The translations under genes were made by a program, and so were the position numbers. Positions 59,817-64,000 of a stretch of DNA of 64,000 bases are shown here, in pieces (positions within the stretch are counted from its first letter, which is position 1; each line of letters opens with the position of its first letter). This stretch comes from Pontiella sulfatireligans (GTDB lineage: Bacteria; Verrucomicrobiota; Kiritimatiellia; Kiritimatiellales; Pontiellaceae): assembly GCF_900890705.1 (NCBI RefSeq), contig NZ_CAAHFH010000001.1:3038001-3102000 (forward strand), in the 5' to 3' direction. The notes below the pieces were generated by a model. That model did no database searches and was not told where the DNA came from. It saw only the letters and a list, made by a program, of their open reading frames with translations.

Positions 59817-60754
59817 GGCGTTACTCCCAAATTGCGGGTAATCTGCACGAACGTATCTTCCAACGAATGCTCTTGTTCGCTGAGCTCGCGCAGCACCCAC
59901 CCTTCCGTTACAGCCAAATTAAACAAATCAACGCGCATCTCCGGCGAGTCGGCCTCGATCTCCATCCTAAGCCAACCGTCGGGCAATGCGTTGGAATTGC
60001 GCACATCCAGTCCCGGCAGCGCGTTCACCCTCCCAATGGCGTGCGCCTTTTCAGCCGCAACCTCCATTTCGATAACCGCACAGGCGTGCAGCTTGCGGTG
60101 CAGGTTTTCTTCCGTGTCGGACGCTACGATTTTGCCCTCGTTGATGATGAGGATGCGTTCGCAGATCGCCTCGACCTCTTGAAGAATGTGGGTGGAAAGC
60201 AGAATGGTGTGCCGCTCGGCCAGTTGCTTGATCAGTTCACGCACCTGCCGGATCTGGATCGGATCGAGCCCCACGGTCGGTTCGTCCAAAATCAGCAGGT
60301 CGGGATCGTGCACCAGGCTGTCGGCCAAGCCCACGCGCTGGCGGTATCCCTTGGAAAGCTGGCCAATGATACGCTTGCCGACATCGGTCAGCCCGCACTG
60401 TTCTTTCACTTCCGCAATCTTCGCTTTGCGCGCCGAAGACTTCACCCCTTTGAGTTCAGCGCGGAAGCGCAAATATTCATCAACCCGCATTTCGGGATAG
60501 AGCGGGCAGCTCTCCGGCAGATAGCCGATGCGCTTGCGCACCTCGCGGGCATCTTTTCTTACATCAAAGCCCGCCACTTCAATCGAACCGGAATTCATAG
60601 GGAAATAGCCGGCCAGCATACGCATGGTCGTGGTTTTCCCCGCTCCGTTCGGCCCTAGAAAACCGACGATCTCGCCCCGGTTGACCTCGAACGAAATATT
60701 ATCGACCGCCAAGCGGGCTGGATATTTCTTTGTTACCTCAGAAACCTTAATCAT
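59813..60754 (-). CDS. GldA-like ABC transporter ATPase
   Basis: 313 residues. Walker A GPNGAGKTTTMRML (about 34-47), signature LSKGYRQRVGLADSLVHDPD, Walker B LLILDEPTVGLDP, H-loop STHILQEVE. The C-terminal ~90 residues are an accessory domain. First gene of the operon ATPase-permease-GldG-DUF4340-AsmA. Confidence 0.93.
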   Translation of the reverse strand: MIKVSEVTKKYPARLAVDNISFEVNRGEIVGFLGPNGAGKTTTMRMLAGYFPMNSGSIEVAGFDVRKDAREVRKRIGYLPESCPLYPEMRVDEYLRFRAELKGVKSSARKAKIAEVKEQCGLTDVGKRIIGQLSKGYRQRVGLADSLVHDPDLLILDEPTVGLDPIQIRQVRELIKQLAERHTILLSTHILQEVEAICERILIINEGKIVASDTEENLHRKLHACAVIEMEVAAEKAHAIGRVNALPGLDVRNSNALPDGWLRMEIEADSPEMRVDLFNLAVTEGWVLRELSEQEHSLEDTFVQITRNLGVTP

Positions 60755-60846
60755 AGTCAGTGCAGTCCGTCTTGTTTATTCGGTGCAGTATGCCCAAACC
60801 CCTAATGGAGTCAAGCAGTCGGAAGGGTTCGAGCCGGAAGAAAGCA

Positions 60847-61047
60847 CTAGGCGCGACAGTCCTTGCAAAGATTCTCCACAGACCGGTCCCACGTGGCCTC
60901 GCCTGCCACAGAGAAGAAACAGCCGGGAATCTGGCCCTTGGCCCGGTGGTAGGCCACGCATTCGCAGCAAACGCCCCGCTTATCGCAGTCGTAGGTGCAC
61001 GTGCAGAACTTTAAATTTTCAGCCTTGTTCGGGCATGTTGCAGCCAT
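60847..61047 (-). CDS. DUF6485 Cys-rich small protein
   Basis: 66 residues with 9 Cys: CPNKAENLKFCTCTYDCDKR then GVCCECVAYHRAKGQIPGCF. The spacing resembles a small zinc- or cluster-binding fold. Known only as a family of unknown function. A good ribosome site (AGGAGGCG) precedes the ATG. Confidence 0.85.
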   Translation of the reverse strand: MAATCPNKAENLKFCTCTYDCDKRGVCCECVAYHRAKGQIPGCFFSVAGEATWDRSVENLCKDCRA

Positions 61048-61063
61048 TATTCGCCTCCTTGGG

Positions 61064-61092
61064 GATACGAGATACGGGATTCGCGATCATGA
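61064..61092. repeat. heptamer-word array GATACGN, left flank of the four-helix gene (locus G1)
   Basis: GATACGA GATACGG GATTCGC GATCATG in exact 7-nt phase from 61064; it runs across the stop codon of the four-helix gene (61087-61089) and includes its last codons. Confidence 0.85.
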
Positions 61093-61470
61093 TTCCTCGA
61101 AGTTATTGTGTTGTTTTTCCACGCTTTGGATGAATCGGTTGAGCTTTCTGCCTAATTCATTCAGCCGCTCCAGCATTGATGTGTATAACGACTGGTCTGC
61201 GAGAGAGCCAGTTTCGAAAAGTATTTCGAGATGATCGATTGTTTCATCGCAGAAGGAGTGGGAATAGGTGAAAAACTGAATGAAGTCCTGTTTGTAGCGC
61301 CTACGGCCGTATCCTTCCACAATATTGCTTCTGATGGATTTTGCTGAACGGCGGATCTGGGAACCCTCTTCATAAAGCTCAAATCTGGGCAGATCGTTCA
61401 TTGTCATTTTGTGAATTTCCACAGTGAGTTGGCAGGCAAGCTTCCAAATGTCCAGATGCCTGTAGTTCAT
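61087..61470 (-). CDS. S23-like four-helix-bundle protein (23S rRNA intervening-sequence protein family)
   Basis: 127 residues. [20 protein letters not shown] then [37 protein letters not shown], and [20 protein letters not shown] are the family marks. The fold is the same as that of Avd, the accessory protein of diversity-generating retroelements. Here it is not in an rRNA gene and no reverse transcriptase is nearby. It is bracketed by inverted heptamer arrays G1 and G2, whose units reach its stop codon and the neighbouring hisC stop. Confidence 0.93.
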   Translation of the reverse strand: MNYRHLDIWKLACQLTVEIHKMTMNDLPRFELYEEGSQIRRSAKSIRSNIVEGYGRRRYKQDFIQFFTYSHSFCDETIDHLEILFETGSLADQSLYTSMLERLNELGRKLNRFIQSVEKQHNNFEES

Positions 61471-61486
61471 GCGCCGTCTCCGTCCT

Positions 61487-61521
61487 GAGTATCCCGAATC
61501 TCACATCATGCATCCCGCATC
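61487..61521. repeat. heptamer-word array GATNCGG, right flank, inverted (locus G2)
   Basis: On the minus strand, five exact 7-mers from 61521: GATGCGG GATGCAT GATGTGA GATTCGG GATACTC. Inverted relative to G1. It encodes the last residues of HisC (MRDA) and its stop, then runs into the four-helix gene's upstream region. Confidence 0.88.
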
Positions 61522-62558
61522 AGTTCTTCGACAACATCGAGAAACTTAAACATTTCGGGCGCGGTGCCGATGGTGATGCGCAGATAGTCCTTGGTGAGCT
61601 CATCGTTGCCGAAATATCGCACAACGATGTTTTTCTTGCGCAACTCCTCAAACAAGCCTTTCGCCGAAAAGTCCAGCGGCTTCACCCACAGGAAGTTGGA
61701 CTGCGATTCAGCCACCTCGAACCCCAGCTCCGAAAGCTTTTCCGCCGTTATTTTCCGGGTTTCCACAATCGCCTGCACGTTGGCCTTCATCGTATCCTGG
61801 TCCAGAATCGCCACGCGGGCGACCTCCTGCGTCAGATAGTTCACGTTGTAGGAATCCTTAATCTTGTACATCGCCCCGATCAAGTCCGCGTTCCCGACGC
61901 AATAGCCCAGCCGGATGCCGGCCAGCGAATAGGCTTTCGAGAGCGTCCGCGCCACCAGCACATTGTCGTGCTGCAACGCCAGGTCCATGCAGTTTTCGGC
62001 CGCAAAGTCGGCATAGGCCTCGTCCACCAACACGACTCCCTTAAAATCCTTCACGAAAGCCCCGACGTTGGCCTTGGAAAACTGCATGCTCGTCGGCGCG
62101 TTGGGATTGGTCAGGAAAAACAGCGAAGACGCATAGTCGTCCGGCATCTGCCACTGGAATGCAGGCCCCAAAACAACCGGCTTCTTTTCTACGTCCTCGA
62201 TATCGGCCAGAACCGAATAGAGCGAGTATGACGGATCAAAGAAGCCCACCGAACCATCACGCTCCACAAACGCACGGATGCACAATGCCAGCACCTCGTC
62301 GGAACCATTGCCCACAAACACGTTTTCCACCTCGCAGCCATGCAGCTCGGCAATGGCCTTGCGCAACTCGATGCAAACCGGATCCGGATAGCGCGAAAGC
62401 ACCGCAACGTCGATCATCGACAAAATATCCTGCACATCCGCCGACGGCAAATAGGGATTCTCGTTAGTGTTTAGCTTAACGATGTCTTCACCTTTTGGCT
62501 GCTCGCCGGGAACATAGCCCGCCATCGCCTGCACCGACTTTCTAATCAAATCGCTCAT
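61506..62558 (-). CDS. hisC: histidinol-phosphate aminotransferase
   Basis: 350 residues. PLP enzyme of histidine synthesis. LNTNENPY start, GNGSDEVLALCIRAF, FLTNPNAPT, DEAYADFA, and the PLP lysine in LSKAYSLAGIRLGYCVG. Its last codons are supplied by a heptamer array. Separated from hisD by a toxin-antitoxin pair. Confidence 0.96.
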   Translation of the reverse strand: MSDLIRKSVQAMAGYVPGEQPKGEDIVKLNTNENPYLPSADVQDILSMIDVAVLSRYPDPVCIELRKAIAELHGCEVENVFVGNGSDEVLALCIRAFVERDGSVGFFDPSYSLYSVLADIEDVEKKPVVLGPAFQWQMPDDYASSLFFLTNPNAPTSMQFSKANVGAFVKDFKGVVLVDEAYADFAAENCMDLALQHDNVLVARTLSKAYSLAGIRLGYCVGNADLIGAMYKIKDSYNVNYLTQEVARVAILDQDTMKANVQAIVETRKITAEKLSELGFEVAESQSNFLWVKPLDFSAKGLFEELRKKNIVVRYFGNDELTKDYLRITIGTAPEMFKFLDVVEELMRDA

Positions 62559-62574
62559 AGTTTTTCCTTAAAAA

Positions 62575-62988
62575 TCAAATCAACGGATTCACGGCAACCA
62601 CGCCGCCATAATCCTGTCCTGTGCTTAAATCCTCGGTCCAAAGCTCCCTCGCCCCAGAAACCTGCGCAGCCGCGATAATGTTCGCATCATAAAAAGAAGA
62701 TCCATATCTCTGGTGAACATCCATCGCTCGTCGCATCAATTCACATGTGTTTTCCACAATCTCCCGACACATGTAATGCTCAACCACTTCACGATAGAAT
62801 GCCGGGTCGCCGCCCTTGCGGATCATGGTCACATAGAACTCCTGAAGAACTTGAATGCTGAGAGCAGCAGGCACTTGGTTTTCCCATAGATCGTTCAGTC
62901 TGAGCCTTGCCTGCTGATGTTTTTCGGGATCATTTCGATCAAATGAATACACGAGTATGTTCGTATCAATAAAAACATCAACGCTCAT
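62575..62988 (-). CDS. PIN-domain toxin in the his cluster
   Basis: 137 residues from the ATG at 62988 (GAGGG upstream; an ATG three codons earlier is possible). SVDVFIDTNILVYSFDRNDP gives the first Asp; Glu in VLQEFYVTMIR; YGSSFYDANIIAAAQ and LWTEDLSTGQDY carry the remaining acidic residues. Overlaps the antitoxin stop by about 11 nt. Confidence 0.92.
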   Translation of the reverse strand: MSVDVFIDTNILVYSFDRNDPEKHQQARLRLNDLWENQVPAALSIQVLQEFYVTMIRKGGDPAFYREVVEHYMCREIVENTCELMRRAMDVHQRYGSSFYDANIIAAAQVSGARELWTEDLSTGQDYGGVVAVNPLI

Positions 62989-63208
62989 GTAGTTCATCCC
63001 TCGTAAACTTTTTGCCGCCGTAGGCTGGCGCCTCCTCCATAGCCTTCATGATGAAAGCCTTGGCCTCCTCATAGCGAACATCCTTCTTCGTGGCCGCTTC
63101 AACCGCTTGAATAATCCAAGCTGAAACCGACATATCTTCCTCAACGGCAATATGTTTAACGTCCTTAAGCAACTTCTCATCCATCCGCAATGTAATGTTT
63201 TTTGTCAT
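62978..63208 (-). CDS. antitoxin of the PIN pair (DUF6364-like)
   Basis: 76 residues from the ATG at 63208, 5 nt after GGAGG. TKNITLRMDEKLLKDVKHIA followed by VEEDMSVSAWIIQAVEAAT is a ribbon-helix-helix DNA-binding pattern. The C-terminal AYGGKKFTRDELHER would contact the toxin. Confidence 0.85.
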   Translation of the reverse strand: MTKNITLRMDEKLLKDVKHIAVEEDMSVSAWIIQAVEAATKKDVRYEEAKAFIMKAMEEAPAYGGKKFTRDELHER

Positions 63209-63229
63209 ACAAACCTCCTGCACACATCC

Positions 63230-63258
63230 TGTATTGCACATTTTGCGTGCACGTTCAA
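63230..63258 (-). promoter_or_regulatory. candidate promoter and operator of the his-cluster TA pair
   Basis: On the minus strand TTGAAC (63258-63253), 17-nt spacer, AATACA (63235-63230). The spacer holds a dyad TGCAC-N7-GTGCA (63235-63251). This gives the pair its own control inside the his cluster. Confidence 0.45.
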
Positions 63259-63286
63259 GATTTAGACTAAAAGGAATGAAAAGCGT

Positions 63287-64000
63287 TCATTCAAACCGAA
63301 TGGTGGCGGAACGGGCGTGGCCGTCGAGGGTTTCGACGCGGCCGAAGGCCTCGACCACAGGAAGCACGTCCTGCAAATCTTCTTTCGTGAATTGGATCAG
63401 GCTTACACGACGACGGAAGTCTTCCACCGTCAGACCGGAAAAATAGGCCGCGGTGCCGCCGGTCGGCAGCACATGGCTCGGGCCGGCGGCAAAATCGCCC
63501 ACCGATTCAGGCGTCCATTCGCCAATAAACAACGCTCCTGCGTTGACCACCTTGTCGGCCCACTTTTCGGGGCTCTTAACAATCAGCTCCATGTGCTCCG
63601 GCGCAAACAGGTTGCTCAGCTTCATGCCGTCGGCCAGATCTTTCACCACCACTAGCAGCATTCCGTTTCCCAACACTTGGGCAACGGGCTCTGCACGCGA
63701 CAGCTCCTTCGCCTGCTTCAGCACCTCGGCGCGCACCGCTTCGGCCTGCTTCAGGGTTGTGGTAATCAGCATCGCCTTTTCGGAACCGGTTCCGTGCTCG
63801 GCCTGCGAAAGCAAGTCCGCGGCGACATGCGCCGGCTTGGCCGAGGTATCGCAAAGCACCGCAATTTCGCTCGGGCCCGCCACCATGTCGAGCGCCACGT
63901 CGCCGTAGACCAGGCGCTTGGCCGCCGTCACGTACGGCCCGCCGGGGCCGACAATTTTCCGAACCTTGGCAATCGACTTGGTTCCGTAGGCCATCGCGCC
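63287..64000 (-). CDS. hisD: histidinol dehydrogenase, N-terminus cut by the window edge
   Basis: C-terminal ~237 residues in window; continues past 64000. Two-step NAD+ oxidation of histidinol to histidine. VRKIVGPGGPYVTAAKRLVY, DMVAGPSEIAVL, LLSQAEHGTGSEKAMLI (zinc ligands Gln and His), NLFAPEHMELIV and FAAGPSHVLPTGGTA are canonical; a C-terminal His is in LDGHARS. Directly upstream of the TA pair and hisC. Confidence 0.96.
   Translation of the reverse strand, partial: GAMAYGTKSIAKVRKIVGPGGPYVTAAKRLVYGDVALDMVAGPSEIAVLCDTSAKPAHVAADLLSQAEHGTGSEKAMLITTTLKQAEAVRAEVLKQAKELSRAEPVAQVLGNGMLLVVVKDLADGMKLSNLFAPEHMELIVKSPEKWADKVVNAGALFIGEWTPESVGDFAAGPSHVLPTGGTAAYFSGLTVEDFRRRVSLIQFTKEDLQDVLPVVEAFGRVETLDGHARSATIRFE

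Noticed and set aside
61087..61470. Intervening sequence inside a 23S rRNA gene
   Set aside because: The S23-like gene lies between hisC and a DUF6485 gene; no rRNA sequence surrounds it.
61087..61470. A complete diversity-generating retroelement
   Set aside because: No reverse transcriptase and no template/variable repeat pair with adenine-specific changes was found near the Avd-like gene.

Overview
This 64 kb window (GC-rich, densely coded, mostly minus strand) looks like chromosome from a Gram-negative member of the PVC group, most likely Kiritimatiellota/Verrucomicrobiota. That assignment is inferred from gene content: a formylglycine-type sulfatase beside a DUF1080 protein and an alkaline phosphatase, an exosortase with an EpsI-like partner, a GldA/F/G-type ABC operon with DUF4340 and AsmA-like proteins, an autotransporter, a eukaryote-like IleRS, GatCAB instead of direct Gln-tRNA charging, and a DUF6485 protein. 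No rRNA, phage, plasmid or IS transposase was seen.

Layout. 1-3.7 kb: periplasmic adaptor (cut by the left edge), TolC-type channel, pseudopilin. 3.8-6.9 kb: queA (with an in-frame palindromic insertion) and htpG. 7-10.8 kb: a RES/Xre toxin-antitoxin pair, recQ, and a PIN/Phd pair whose toxin overlaps recQ. 10.9-14.7 kb: tyrA-aroA-cmk-plsC. 14.8-20.3 kb: Fe/Mn SOD, sulfatase, HEAT-repeat protein, alkaline phosphatase, DUF1080. 20.4-27.0 kb: ileS, a DksA-like gene, lspA, miaA, hflX. 27.4-31.4 kb: autotransporter and a small broken gene. 31.4-35.2 kb: two proteins with PTS EIIA domains around rlmN. 35.3-38.6 kb: gatC-gatA-gatB. 38.6-42.1 kb: exosortase pair, tRNA-Gly(GCC), EF-hand protein, GtrA-like protein. 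42.2-45.3 kb: a structured RNA (6S candidate), rarA, an intruding PIN TA pair, 5-FTHF cyclo-ligase. 45.4-48.2 kb: rny, upp, and a nickel SOD with a Sec signal peptide. 48.2-53.2 kb: yraN, glgA, rnr, a small hypothetical gene, a DUF212 gene. 53.3-60.8 kb: Gld-like ABC operon. 60.8-64 kb: DUF6485 protein, S23-like four-helix-bundle gene, hisC, a PIN TA pair, hisD (cut by the right edge).

The most unusual signal is in the gene boundaries. At seven loci there are short arrays of a 7-nt word, a different word at each locus (for example GATACGN, GCGTATT, CTAAATC, GTGACGN, TAATNCG), often as inverted pairs. One array fills the gatA-gatB gap exactly, one encodes the N-terminus of MiaA, and one inverted pair brackets the S23-like gene, whose fold is that of the Avd protein of diversity-generating retroelements. 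Three related hairpins use an 8-9 nt GAAGG/CAAAG word. Separately there are GTAG-headed REP-like palindromes (one in frame inside queA) and a dispersed 15-mer palindrome, TTCCAAnnnTTGGAA. Four toxin-antitoxin pairs sit against or inside housekeeping operons.
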